From contig CAJNOP010000002.1 in the NCBI GenBank assembly GCA_905250075.1, positions 3,725,867 to 3,789,866 of the forward strand: DNA of 64,000 bases, given 5' to 3'. The notes under the pieces are model-generated. The model ran no database searches and was not told the DNA's origin. It saw only the letters and a program-made list of their open reading frames with translations. Position numbers and translations under genes: made by a program. This stretch comes from Rotaria sp. Silwood1 (lineage: Eukaryota > Rotifera > Eurotatoria > Philodinida > Philodinidae). Below are positions 1 through 12,008 of the stretch, one piece after another (within the stretch, counting starts at the first letter, position 1; each line of letters opens with the position of its first letter).

Positions 1-991
1 TACATTGGGAACATGAGCTCTTCCGTAATCGATTACCGGAACAAATTTGATCGACAAATCAATTGAATTGAATTGAAACGATACTAAGATATACATAATC
101 ATATTATGAAAAAAATCACAAATGAGAGGAAAACAAATTGCATGTCGCTATTTGATCCTTCATTATTATTGTGCAGTTATTTCTTTTCTTTATAGCAAGA
201 AAGAGTATATTTGCCTCTTAGCAAGTTTTCTTTTTCTATGTCAATCACTCAAAGTTTAAAAGTGCTCTTCTCCGCTCCGATTGGTAGTATGAAATGATGA
301 AGAGAAAGAATCTCTTTAGCTTTTTTTAATTCTCTTTTTCTCAATAATTGAATGATTAGAAAAAAAGAAAACTAAGGAGAAATGATTGACGTCCATGATT
401 AACAGAAAGTGAAAATTGTTATTGTTCCGATTGAGTGTTGTTGTTATCACCGATTAGGTTACACGCATACAATTGACGATGCCCCTGTAAAAAGAAAAAT
501 GAACGAACGAATCAGGTTTTTTTTCTTCTTTAATGCATCAATTATATTCATTTTATTTGTTGCGTAAATTTTACTTTTGCTTGTTGCTGCTACTTATACT
601 GTTTGTACATTTTCATAATACTTTTTCTCATTTTTTTTCTCTTTCTCTCTGTCTCTCTTTCTCATTCATTTTATACACGGATCAGTTTAGTTTCATTCAT
701 CGATGCCGCTTTATTGAGTGTGTGGCCTCTTGAGCTCACATACATATACATGTCAGTTGACAAATAGTGGAAAAAAAAGGAGGAGAGAAAGAGAGCGTTG
801 AGTTTTTACCTGTAAGCATTATGAATGGTGGATGCTCGTCGTCATTTATTTTTTTTTTCTCTCTCTCTCTCGGCAATGATTGGACACTAATGGAAGCAAA
901 ATGGAAGCTGATCCGGCCCTGCATTCGTCTAGCTAATCGACAAAATGAGAATTTTGATTGCCTGCCTGACATAGACACAAACATATAGGAG
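1..991. other. Upstream region of Dbx, no gene seen
   Basis: No convincing coding exon is present. The stretch is rich in poly-T and pyrimidine runs (for example 626-662 and 848-872). Its short open frames are low-complexity Phe/Ser/Leu runs that arise from those T/CT tracts. It most likely holds the 5' untranslated region and promoter of the homeobox gene that starts at 992, but no specific element could be picked out. Confidence 0.5.
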
Positions 992-3545
992 ATGATGATT
1001 GACGCTGCATGTCGCCAATCCTCTTACTTATTGCCACTGTTAACGAATGCAGTTAGTAGTAACAATAAAATGAAAAGAAGTACAACAAATGACAACGAAG
1101 ATGATTTAACATATACACCTGTAATGGGAATGAGAATAAACGACCATAAAAAATTATCTCCACCACGGAAAAAACTCAAATTTGGTGTTGATGCAATTCT
1201 TGGCACAAATTCAGATAACGAATCTTCATTTGATGTTGGTAATGATTCAGATGATGATTTAAGACATAAAGGTAAGCATTTGTTTTTTTTTTTTGTAATA
1301 TAATTGTTGATATATTATGAATATAAGTAGTACAAAAAGAAAAAAGATTTCTCTATTTTATATTCAAAAGTTTACAAGAATAGACGATTATAATTTTGAA
1401 ATCGATAGCTATGCTTATGAAAATAGACTAATGTATGTTAACAGAAATGTAGAAGTTTCAATATTAGAATAAATTATTTTCTATAAATGTTACTGTTCTA
1501 GAAAAATATAATGAATATCTCGTTTTGTTGTAATTAGATCTAGAGAAACAAAAGAAAGTTAATAGAATTTTAATAAACTTAAGGCATTATTTTGATGCTT
1601 CTGTTTAAATTTACGACAGATATTAAACTTGACGCTTAGAAAATTGTTTTCTCTTTATTCAACGATCTTTGTTAATTATTCATTCATTATCTCAAACTTT
1701 TACCCAATGACGTTTTTTTTTTCTTAGAATCACTTAATAAAGTAAATTTATATTAAGAAGTTTTTGGTTTTTTTTTAATAAATCTATTATTGGATTTGTC
1801 TTTTGTTTAGTGCATATTCATGCTGAGTCACCTATTTCATCGAGCTCATCAGTTTCTTCAAATGAACCATGTATTACTAAATCACCTCTTTTCAAACCAC
1901 CATTTCTAGCACATCTTAATAGTAGTTCACCATCAATCGATCAACATTCTCTACCACCCTCAGCACTTCTCTCTCATTCTATCTATGGATCATCATCATA
2001 TTCACCATTCAACTGTCTATCATCAAACAATAACAATAACAACAGTAATGGTGTAACTGGATCATCACGAGAACATAGCAATGAACAACAACATCAAAAT
2101 CTTCTTCATGATCGTCTTCTTTTTCAAATGGCTACTGCTAATCGACAACCACATCTACCATTTGATGGTCATCCACCACCACCCAATGGATTATGGCGTC
2201 CAGGTCTTCGACCTTTTATTGGTAAGCATGGAGTTTTTCTTTTTTTTATTACTTGTAAAAGACATTGTAATATGATCTAATCAATACTCCTCACCCGCCT
2301 TGTCACAAGTAATTATAATCGCTTCATATTTATCGCGCTCACCTTTCTCACTTCTCATTCTTTAACTTATATTCTTCAATTAAAAGTCAAAATGTGCATA
2401 CAGACACACACATACATACACATACAAGTATAATTGAATCTTGTTCGTATACACATAGTCTAAAGAACATGTTCTTTCTCATTTCTTCTTTTCTCTCTCT
2501 CTCTCTTGTTTCATCATCCAAGTGGTTGCTTGTATGTACGTCTCGATTACTCGACTACATGGGCAAACATACCCAACAGGTTTTAAATTGATGAAACTGA
2601 TGATGATGATGATGATGATGATGAGAAGAACTACCAATCAGCGTTTTTATTTGTCAACTACCTATCATATTTCACATGAGAATTTCAAGTGTGTGCATAT
2701 ATGGAATGGTAAAATGAAGGTAGATCTAAGAAAAAAAAAGATGAAGATGCAAGTTCTTGCCAAGAGGCAATACGATCTCTCTTTCTTTTTCCTTTCGGCT
2801 AGCTTGTTTTGATTTCTTCACTTAAGGCTTATTTCTATTGTATGTGTCTATGTATATATCTCTAATCACATTATTTTTTTTCACTTATCGTCTCTCTATT
2901 CAATTAATGTATGCTACCTATTATGAAAACAATAGAAATTGAATGAATGTATGCATTATATTTTTGTTGATTTTGACGATTTGTCGTTTTATTTTTTCTT
3001 TATTTCTCATAGGTAATCAACCAGGTAGTTATTTTGGTAGTAACGGTTCACCATCAATAAATTCATCAACACCTTCATTATTAAGTGGTACAGTACCACC
3101 AAATGGACTTTATATTCCACCGCCACCTTCAAGTATATTTTGGCCTTTAGGTCTTCGTAGTAAACCACGTCGTGGAATGCTACGACGTGCAGTTTTTTCT
3201 GATCAACAACGTAAAGGTCTTGAAGTTGCTTTTCTTAAACAAAAATATATTAGCAAACCAGAAAGAAAAAAATTAGCTCAACGACTTGGATTAAAAGATT
3301 CACAGGTAATTATATATTTTGAAAAGAAAAAAGTTATATATATATATAGTTGATAATTATATTTTTCTTTATTCTTTTCATTGTAATTATCAAGGTTAAA
3401 ATATGGTAAGTAATATATAGTTTCAATGATGAGGAAGAAGATTAAAAAAATTTTTGGTTTTAGGTTTCAAAATCGTCGTATGAAATGGCGAAATACAAAA
3501 GAACGTGAATTACTTACATCAAGTTCAACAAATAATAACAATGAC

Positions 3546-3577
<32 letters not shown>

Positions 3578-3794
3578 TAATAATAATTTTACTGATGGTA
3601 CAGAATCAACCTCATCAACAAAAAATTCAACGAGTCACGATAAAAATGAATTATGTATTCTATCGAATGACTGCTGTGATTGTCAACAACAACAAAATGA
3701 AGACATGATCACCTTTCATCCATCACTAATTGTTAATAATGATGAGACAAATAGTTCTGATGTTGATGTTAACGATGATTCAAGAAAACCATAA
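992..3794 (+). CDS. Dbx: Dbx-type homeobox transcription factor
   Basis: Five coding exons, 992-1271, 1811-2221, 3013-3305, 3395-3405 and 3464-3794, join in frame to 441 residues. The homeodomain lies at about residues 285-344. It carries the Dbx-class signature RGMLRRAVFSD, then KYISKPERKKLA, GLKDSQVKIWFQNRRMKW and RNTKERELL. Dbx proteins are homeodomain repressors that pattern interneurons in the nerve cord. A motif FGVDAIL at residues 64-70 resembles the eh1 Groucho-binding motif. The rest is Ser/Pro/Asn-rich, with an Asn run encoded by AAT repeats near 3545-3590 and an acidic Asp-rich tail. The start could be 992, 995 or 1070; all lie in the same open exon. Homeodomain class is firm; the N-terminal exon is supported by splice phase only. 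Confidence 0.9.
3395..3405 (+). other. 11-nt microexon inside the Dbx homeodomain
   Basis: GTTAAAATATG is flanked by an acceptor (TATCAAG) and a strong donor (gtaagt). It supplies Val-Lys-Ile and two bases of the invariant Trp of recognition helix 3. Without it DSQ cannot be joined to FQNRRMKW in frame, so its inclusion is required for a functional homeodomain. Its neighbours are introns of 89 bp and 58 bp. Confidence 0.9.
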
Positions 3795-5949
3795 CTGAAT
3801 ATCTTTTCTTTTTATTTGTCTTCAATGGACTTCGGTGATTGTGTATGTGGATGAAATGTATTGTATCTAATTTGATGTGTTTTTTTTTGTTTTGTTCGTG
3901 TGAGTCTTTTTTTTTGTTTTTGTTTTTGTTTGTTTTTCTTTGACAATTTTCATGTGTCACTATTTCTTTTTTCAAGTATTCGATTCAATTTTGAGAGATT
4001 GTGGATATTTTTTTCTTCGTTTCCAACAATATACATGTATAAATATTTGACTTTTTTTTTTTATTGATATGGTATTGAATGCTTATACTAATGGTTCATA
4101 TAAACAAAAAGATATTAGCTCAAATCAATTCTACTTTTTATTGTACGATTGAAATTTAACAGATTATTGTCAAGCCATCAAACAAAGGTTTTTCAAATTG
4201 TCATATATTGAATTTGTTTATGCGATAGATGTATACACTAAAATTTTTAACTGGAATATTTTCCGTTATAGTAGTACAAACAGATGGAAGATAAAGTTGT
4301 TCTCATTTTATTTGCACAAACGATTAATGTATAAAAAAAAATGAAATTAAAATTTTGTCATTTCGATTTCGGTCAATATTTCTTCAAATACAATCGATTT
4401 ATAGTCAAGATTGTCCACCCTTTAGTTATGACTAACCAATACATGAAACGAGAAGAGAATGAACGTTCTAGTTTACTTGATAGACACCAACATTATTTGC
4501 ACCAATTATTACTTTTTATTAGATTAGACATTGCAAACTATCCAAATACAGAGTATCTGTCTATGTAAATTTTCCATTTGTTTCAAACAACAGGTATTCA
4601 AGGTGTTGAACAAGGTCCTGTTATTGTTATTGATCAAACATCTATTATATTTTCAATCAATAAAAGTTTATATATAATCAGTAGTAAATAGTCATTCGAC
4701 AGTTGACCATCTGTTAAAAATGTCTTAGAACGATTAAATGTAAGTACGGATGTTATTTCACGTACTATTAGCTCGTTTAAATAAAATAAACACGCACTAT
4801 TTATTAAATAATTACTTTTCGATTTAAGTGATCATACTACGTTAGCAAATATTATTATTATTATGCATTGAACAGGCACTGCTATTGATTATTATTATTA
4901 ACTATTAAAAAAAAAATAAATATATTTTAGGCAAAACAAGTGTACTTAATCTAGTAAGTAGTTGTTGGACAAAATATTTGTAAGTATCTAATACAAATTT
5001 TCTGAATAGACTATGATTTGATTATGTGTAACTGGACAATATTTTGTCGATGTTCTTATGTCATAGTTGTTTGAAATGACGTGTCCAGTTGGTTCACTTG
5101 TTAATTATGGTTTTGTTAGCTTATATGTGGACTTTGGTGAAATATTCTAGAAATACAAACAAATCATAGATATAACATGAGATAAATATTTATCTTGATA
5201 TATGTTCATAAGTTATGTAATCAGTCACAGGAATCTATAGTCTTTAGAAAAATATTTTTTTAGACATTGACAACAAGAATTTTTAAAATTCTGCACAAAA
5301 TCCTTGAATATTTTAAAGTTTCATATTGATTTAGTGGAATAAAAAGGTTAACTTACGTTCTAGCTCGTATTCAATGAGAAGATTTTCATGTTGTTTAAAA
5401 ATATTTCAACGGCTTATGTAGTTTGCTAACATCCCTATTTATGAAACTTTAGTGGTTTACTAATTTTTGAAATTGGATAGCTAATAAAGCAGGGGAAGAG
5501 ATCAAAGTTACAGTTTAAAGTTAGTTTTCAAATGTTATACTTTTGAGTACTTATCTATTTAGGCTTTAGCACGAAATCGGTATGGAAAAAGTATTTGATA
5601 TCAATAATAGAATTTTTGTGTTGTTTGATATTGTTAAAAGATACAATTGCCGCTGGTATTGCTCTTTGTCTTTTTTTCTCTTTTTCTTCGAAAGTTCGAG
5701 TAACAAGAAAAAGATCTAAAATTGATTAGTTCTTCAACAAATAATGGCTTCATCTATTGTTGTAAATATTAATTCTTGTCATATTTTTCTGTTTTGCTAT
5801 GAAACAATAATAGATTCTCAAATAAAATAGCTGTGAATTTTCATTTCTTGCTATCACTCATTACATGATATTGAATAAATTAGACATTTTTAAAATCATC
5901 GTATTCATTCAATACTTGATCATAAAACAAGATTTGTTAGAAACCCTAT
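3795..5949. other. Intergenic, weak coding-like scraps only
   Basis: 3' flank of Dbx followed by AT-rich sequence. Short coding-like scraps occur near 4590-4680 (GIQGVEQGPVIVIDQTS) and 4930-4975 (GKTSVLNLVSSCW), broken by stops. They could be remnants of a P-loop protein, but this is too weak to name. Nothing else was recognised. Confidence 0.4.
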
Positions 5950-7200
5950 TTATTTGTCCATAATTGCCGTTGATAATCTAGACTGTTCTAACACAGATAG
6001 CAGAGCTATAGAGCAACATGTACAAAATGAAAAACATCAAAACATTCAAAATTTTATCTTTTCAATGGTAATGACAACAACACATCCCATGTCTTTTATA
6101 AATATTGTTCAGCTAGTTGATTATAGTAAGTCTTTGTTATTCGATGATCATGTATTGAAAGTTGAAGTTTTATTGACACTTAGGTCTGTTCAATATAGAT
6201 TTAGCTACAAAATCTGTGACAAGTTCAGTGAGTTATGTCTTTTCACATGGTGTCGAACCGTAATTCTGTAATCAAGTAATTGAACATATTAAAAAATATC
6301 AATGATTTATGCATTGTTTTGATGAGCAAACAGACTATCAAAACAAGAAACAACTAGTTTTATTTTGCCAATATTGATGCTCTCGGAAAGGGCTTGTGGT
6401 TATCTCATGGCATCGATATCAGAACGATGTCAATGTTAACTGGAAATAATATAGATGTCAGTAAAACAGTTGAAAAAATATAATCGATAGTGCTATAAAA
6501 AAAAAGTTGATACTGAGTTGTTAACCATTGGTACTTCCAACTTATGTGTTATTCATAATGGATTCAACGCAAGTATAGGGAGTATCACAAAAAATATGTT
6601 ATTATATCTGCTGGTTTATATAAGACAAGTAACACGAATTAGCACCTTGACAGCTTCTGTGTAGAAAGTATGGACCAAGAAGCACAGGAGTTCGTTGTTT
6701 CCCTCTTGAAAAAAGACATTCTGACCATATATCTTGTTTTTTACAAGATTGATAATAACGGATGGAATATTTAAAACTCATCAAAAAATGGTGAAATCAC
6801 TTACTCATTATTATTAGGAAAAACATGTTGAAGAACCAAGCTATGATACACATAATTCTTATCATGTAGGATGTATGAATGATTTTCAATGGATTGAAAA
6901 TACGTCAGATATCCAAATACGTAATATTTTATTCGATGCTATGGTGAAACAGTGGAAAAAGATTTCTCCAAAAAGTCTTTGAACAGCACTAATACGTCAG
7001 CCTATCTTTCAAAACATCTCCAAGTTGAATATCTAAATATAATCCCAATCCTATTTAATAAATGTGTAAAGAAAAGCGCAGTTTTTAGTAAAACCAAAAG
7101 AACAAAAGCAATATGTTTATCAAAGGATGGACTTTATCCTACTGAAGGTTGTCTTCGAGTGATCTCTCTATTTTTCAATGTTGGAAGTAGTTGAAAAGAA
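5950..7200 (+). pseudogene. Decayed hAT-like transposase relic
   Basis: Several blocks in different frames resemble, in the right order, transposases of hAT-type DNA elements with a BED-like zinc finger. A His-rich piece (AIEQHVQNEKHQN, ~6010) is followed by LRSVQYRFSYKICDKFSEL (~6180), then TSNLCVIHNGFNASIGS (~6535) in the position of the conserved 'GSCxLHxVHxAFK' block. Last comes FQWIENTSDIQIRN with WKKISPKSL (~6890-6980), which resembles the 'RWVEN...WxxLPxSK' block. Stops and frameshifts separate all pieces, so no functional protein is possible. The match is from memory of the family pattern; no search was run. Terminal repeats and target duplications were not identified. Confidence 0.5.
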
Positions 7201-7382
7201 TTAGAGCAAAAAGAATCGAGCAATGGGCTCACAAAAAAGGGACCCATACTGATGAACAATCAGTATTTACAGTACATCGAAGACTACAATTAAGGATTAT
7301 TTTTCTTAAATACAATAGGGTATTTCATTTCAATCTGTATTCACAACAACAACAAAAACCACTCGATTCCAAAACGAAATGA

Positions 7383-7955
7383 AGGTCTAGAAAGTCTTTG
7401 GGACTATTTATACGTATATATATACATCCAATTTTTTGAAATGGACGGATTAGGTGGTCTAAGAGGTGTTTAGAATTGTTTTTACGCATATAGATGTATA
7501 TACTTCCCTTTTTTGAGACCAGGAAGCAACTAATATAAAAATAAAAGTACAGGAAAGTATTTAAGAGTCACTTATTAGTTACTTTTGCTACTTATTTCAA
7601 CTGATTAGTACTAATCAGTTGAAAAAAATGGCAAAAGTAACTAATAAGTGAACCTTCATAGTTTCTGTCGTACATGGGAAGGAAGTCTAGGAATCGTTTA
7701 GAATTATTCATATGAAATATAGGTATATACCCTCCATCTTTTGGAATGAGGGAACTAGGGGTCTAGGAGATCGTCAGGACTATTCATATAAATATAGATG
7801 TATATGCGCTCGTTTTTTGGCATGAGCAACTAGGTGATCTTGGAGGCCTTTAGAATTATTCATATCAATACAAATTCATATACTCCATTTTTGGGATGGA
7901 GAACTAGGAGTCCTTTAGAATTATTCATATTAATATACATGTAGTGACACGACTC
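7383..7955. repeat. Degenerate tandem repeat, unit about 85-90 bp
   Basis: A recurring unit runs roughly: TTTAGAATTATTCATAT, then an ATATAGATGTATATAC block, then CTCCATTTTTTGG, GAATGAGG and ACTAGG-GTCTAGGAG. Copies start near 7385, 7470, 7685, 7770, 7850 and 7905, each with substitutions and small indels. No coding potential was seen. The array is interrupted by the hairpin at 7565-7652. Confidence 0.75.
7565..7652. repeat. Long hairpin (inverted repeat) inside the tandem array
   Basis: Arms TCACTTATTAGTTACTTTTGC and TTTCAACTGATTAGTA face their reverse complements across a centre at about 7610, with a few mismatches. It could fold into a ~40 bp stem. It may be a small non-autonomous fold-back element inserted into the tandem repeat. 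Confidence 0.75.
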
Positions 7956-8024
7956 TATAAGGATTCAATTGTGAGTGGGCGTGAATATGCGTGTCTTCTT
8001 TTTCCTTCTACCCACACCCACACC

Positions 8025-8216
8025 CTCTCTAAAAAGAAAGGTGTCATACTGAACCTTTTTCAGTTTTAGACATGTTCGCTAGAACTGGAAAAGGTTTTAG
8101 TCGGAAAGTTTGGAGTGTGTGGGTGTTCTATACTTGTTGGCCAGAACTGAAAAAAATTCAGAAAATGGTACCCACATATGGACCTAAAAAGGTTCAGTAT
8201 AACACCTTTTTTTAGG
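8025..8216. mobile_element. Short inverted-repeat (MITE-like) element
   Basis: The left arm (8025-8065) reads CTAAAAAGAAAGGTGT then ATACTGAACCTTTTT. The right arm (8180-8216) is its reverse complement with few changes. The ~110 bp interior has no ORF and holds additional half-repeats of the GAACTG/AAAAGG type. This looks like a non-autonomous DNA element; no clear target duplication was identified. Confidence 0.6.
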
Positions 8217-9339
8217 AAGTTCGCTAGGTAGATACAGAGATATTACGTTTAAAGAGTATCCTATTGAATTTCTTAACCAAAGACCTTTATATTCGGAATC
8301 CAAATAAACAATGATTACAAAGGAAATGATAACTGATATAAAAGAGCGGACGAAAAAAATTTCAATTAGATATGTAAGTGTACAAGCTGAAAAACAATAG
8401 TTTTTTCGGTCTTGATAGTATTCTGTTGATGTTTATCAATGAAAAAATAGTTCGTATAAACAATTGCATAATAATGTATTTATCAGATATCACTAAAATG
8501 ATATCGAATACCATGCTATAAATATTCTGATGATACTTTTATTACATGAATCTAGTTCTATTAAATTTGATTTATATAGAAGAGAACGACAAGCTCCATT
8601 TGACATGAATAATGTTGAATAACAAAAGATATGTAAAATATACGAGACAGTTAATTGAGTGCTAGACAGAAATATTAGATCACATTTAATGCTAACTCCG
8701 TTTAATCGGAAAATAAATTGATTTTCTTATTTTTAAACCCACTTCTATGTCAATCGATAATAAGCAAATTACATATGTGCATAATTGCACATATGAAATA
8801 AAAAGAATCCATTTTACCAAGATTTTGACAATTCAAAAAATGATGGTGACGGTCCGCATTTTGATGAAAATCAAGGTTGTAGCATCAGTCTGTAGCTATG
8901 ATGGATTCATGAAATATTGAATTATTGGACACTCAGAAATGAGGCCATCTTTTTAAAAACATTCATTTGTATCACTAGCGTATTTGATATGACAAGAGTG
9001 ACTTATGAATTGAGGAATCATAGTGTAGTAAACGTGATGCAGATGATTATAACCTATAAGATAGTCTTGAAGCGTATTGAAAACATAATAAAACGAATCC
9101 TTTTGTAAACTAAACATAGGAAAGGAGCCGCTTTGATTGAGAAATCGTTTTTTTTAAAGGATCTATTGGATTGAAGATCCCTGACCATGATTATATTGCA
9201 GATAAGCACAAGGAATTCCCTTGAGCTTACATAGGCTAGCTTTTTAGAAAGGTCGCTGTTTTAGACTAAGAAAATTTTTACATAAAACTTTCTCTGATTT
9301 ACGCAGGTTATAGAGCATATGTAATTGTCTATAATAACA
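8217..9339. other. Intergenic, nothing recognised
   Basis: AT-rich sequence between two inverted-repeat elements. Open frames are short and have no splice-compatible neighbours or family motifs. Confidence 0.4.
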
Positions 9340-9918
9340 GGTGCGGCAGAATAAATTGCCGCCTTTTGTATTTTATTTTTTTACCATATAGGGCGTTTTA
9401 TTAAAAAGCAAAATATACCACAAGATGCAGCGTTAAAGACTCTACAATTTACAAAGTAAAATTTAGTTTAATTATGTTCTTTTCGTTTTAAAAAAAAAGC
9501 AAAATTCTGTGCGACCAATATTTGACACTGCGAAAAAATCATTCTTTCGACACGGATGAGAAATTCCTTTTTTCTTATTTAAAGAAATTCTTCTTTGTAA
9601 ATTGTAAAGCTTTTCATGCTGCATCTTGTGATATATTTGGCTTTTTTTACGGAAATATATTAGTTGATAAAAAGATGAAATAAGAAAAAATTGTTTTCTG
9701 TGTCTGTGGAAAAAAAATGATCTCTGAGCAGGATCGAAAATTGATCACACAGAATTTTTCTTTGTTTAAAAACACAAACAACACAATTAAATTAACTTTT
9801 ACTTTGTAGATTGTAGAGTTTTTCACACTGCATCTTGTGGTATGTTTTGTTTTTTAATAAAACGCACTATATGATGAAAAAATAAAATACAAAAGGCGGC
9901 AATTTATTCTGCCGCACC
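9340..9918. mobile_element. Inverted-repeat element with ~135 bp arms
   Basis: The left arm (9340-9474) begins GGTGCGGCAGAATAAATTGC and the right arm (9785-9918) ends with its reverse complement. Similarity continues through GGGCGTTTTATTAAAAA, the CCACAAGATGCAG block and CTACAATTTACAAAGTAAAA. The interior contains a third partial copy (about 9588-9650) in the orientation of the right arm, suggesting internal rearrangement. No transposase ORF is present, so it is non-autonomous. Confidence 0.8.
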
Positions 9919-10641
9919 CGTTAAAATAAATAATCTCTGTTTTTCATAATGAGCTACAAATACAAAAGTAAAAACTTTTTATTTTTCATCCTGATACATT
10001 GACATACGTCATTTGAATGAATTATGATGATTGTATTTTTTTCATAAAAGCAATTGATTTGAAACAAAAAAAAGTTCCTGTTTTAAAGACAGTTCATTAT
10101 GCCCTTTAATTTGGGAAAATCAAGATAAACTATCGTGAAAAAGTTTGTCACTCTAAATTTTTGGCTTCTTGAAAAATCAGTCAATATAGGCTTACAGAAA
10201 TTTTTTATGATCATATTCGACGTCAGCATGATCCATAATTTTTAATGCTGTCTCAGTCGAAAAGATTTTAAGCACCACGCATTGTGTCTATATTTAAATA
10301 GCATCGTTAAGCTTTCGTATACGTCTCATATTTAATAATTTAATTATGTCTTCCTACGAGTTACATTTCTAAAAACGATTCATTTTTCATTGATTGAAAT
10401 TTGAGGAAGCCTTGCATTGCATTTCGTACGAAGAGCTCGATTCATGTCCCGTCTAGTATAGTCACAACTTGAAAGCCATTAAAATGTATTCGATATATAT
10501 ATATTTATATTGAAACCTCATGAATCATTTTAAAAGTCTTCAAGACTTTTGAAGAGAAACTAAAAATAGCTATTTCAAAGTTTACAAATCGAATTTTGTT
10601 TGTCGAGTAACATAATATATTAAAACAAATAATTTTTTTTC
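9919..10641. other. Intergenic, nothing recognised
   Basis: 3' flank of the minus-strand gene at 10642 plus AT-rich sequence. No coding exon, RNA gene or repeat was recognised. Confidence 0.4.
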
Positions 10642-11445
10642 TTATCTACTTTTGTCAATAACAATGTTCGACATAGGTTTCGTGTGTGATGAAGGAAAAT
10701 AAACAATCGAAGGAGAGGGTTCATCAGCATCAATTAATTCATCAACATCAACATCGATTTCTTCAACTAATAATTGTTCATTCAATCTTTCATTTTCATC
10801 AACATCAATGTTTTTTATTACACTATTGTCTTTGATCATCGAATCTCTTCCAATTACAATGAAAGAACTGGTATTTTCATTGTTATTACTATTATTTATC
10901 TTTGTTGGAAATAAAAACGAATCTTGTTTTGATAATCTTTGATTTCTACTTAATGGTATAAATCGTTTTTGAAAAATATTATTATTGTTATTTTCATCAT
11001 CCTTTTGAATAAAGGAATTATTTTGGTTTGTTTTTATAATATCAAGCACACTCACATTATCATCATCATCATCAGATATTGATGAATCATGTATAGCTGA
11101 TCGAGATCGCGACATTGCTGATATTTCATTTGCTAGATTCATTGGTTTTGGATCATGGCAAACAAATACAAAATCTATTCAATGATGATATTTGCCATCA
11201 AATAAAAAAAAAAATATTCATTTACCACAATAACAATTTCGATCAGCATCTTTTGCTGCAATAGGTAAAAGATCTCCACTGCCTCGATAAATAACTACAC
11301 AACGACCATGAATTAATTTAATTGTCTTTTTTAATGCTTTTCGTTTACATTTAACTGTTGTACGACAATATCTTGAATCAACTAAATATTCACTATCAGA
11401 TTCAGATGTTGAAGAAAGTTCATTTATATTATGAGTATTCATCAC
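10642..11445 (-). CDS. Two-exon protein of unknown function
   Basis: Exons 11226-11445 and 10642-11174 (reverse strand), separated by a 51 bp GT-AG intron, join in phase 1 to 250 residues. I do not recognise the family. The first third is basic and carries Cys residues: YCRTTVKCKRKALKK, then HGRCVVIYRGSGDLLPI, then NCYCDFVFVCHDPKP across the splice junction. This may be a small folded domain. The rest is low-complexity: Ser-Arg-rich, an Asp run, Asn-rich, and an acidic stretch (EEIDVDVDELIDADEP). No signal peptide or membrane segment is visible. It lies head-to-head with the large gene starting at 12009, so the two could share regulatory DNA. The open frame, in-phase intron and clean junction support a real gene. 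Confidence 0.65.
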
Positions 11446-12008
11446 AAAATTTTATTGAGAATCACATATGGTATACTAATGATTTTAAAAAAAAAGTGAA
11501 AAGAAATCAACCCGCAAAATGTTGTCAAGACGATTAATAAATACCGACATCTATATATAACATAAAAAAGGGCTTAATAAAACCTAATAATAGTAATTTT
11601 TATGAATAAAAGAAAATAGGAATAAATATAGATGATGATAACAGTTAAAACTATTGATTGATAAATGCATTAGATTATTGCTTAGCAACTTAGAATGCAA
11701 AAAAAGAACAATGAAGTAACAATCTTAATATGAAACCCGAAGAAATAGAATAAAAATTTTGTTTCATTTAATTTTATTTTATATCTAACAAATTGAATAG
11801 AAGAAAGAGTTTAAAATTCTTTTTTTGAATTTCATATGACTATGAATATCTTTATTATGCATGTGTTTTTTTTTGGAATGTAATCGCACATGTTTGATTT
11901 ACACATTACATACGATTATATTTGATCGTCTTTTAGAGTGTCGAATTGTGAGTGGTGAATATTTCTCCATATCCAACTCTGTTTGCCTTTTGTTTGTGTA
12001 CTAATACA
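11446..12008. promoter_or_regulatory. Divergent intergenic region (putative bidirectional promoter)
   Basis: A 563 bp AT-rich interval lies between the start codons of two diverging genes. No ORF or repeat is present. It must contain the 5' ends of at least the 12009 gene unless upstream untranslated exons exist. Promoter function is inferred from position only. Confidence 0.4.
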
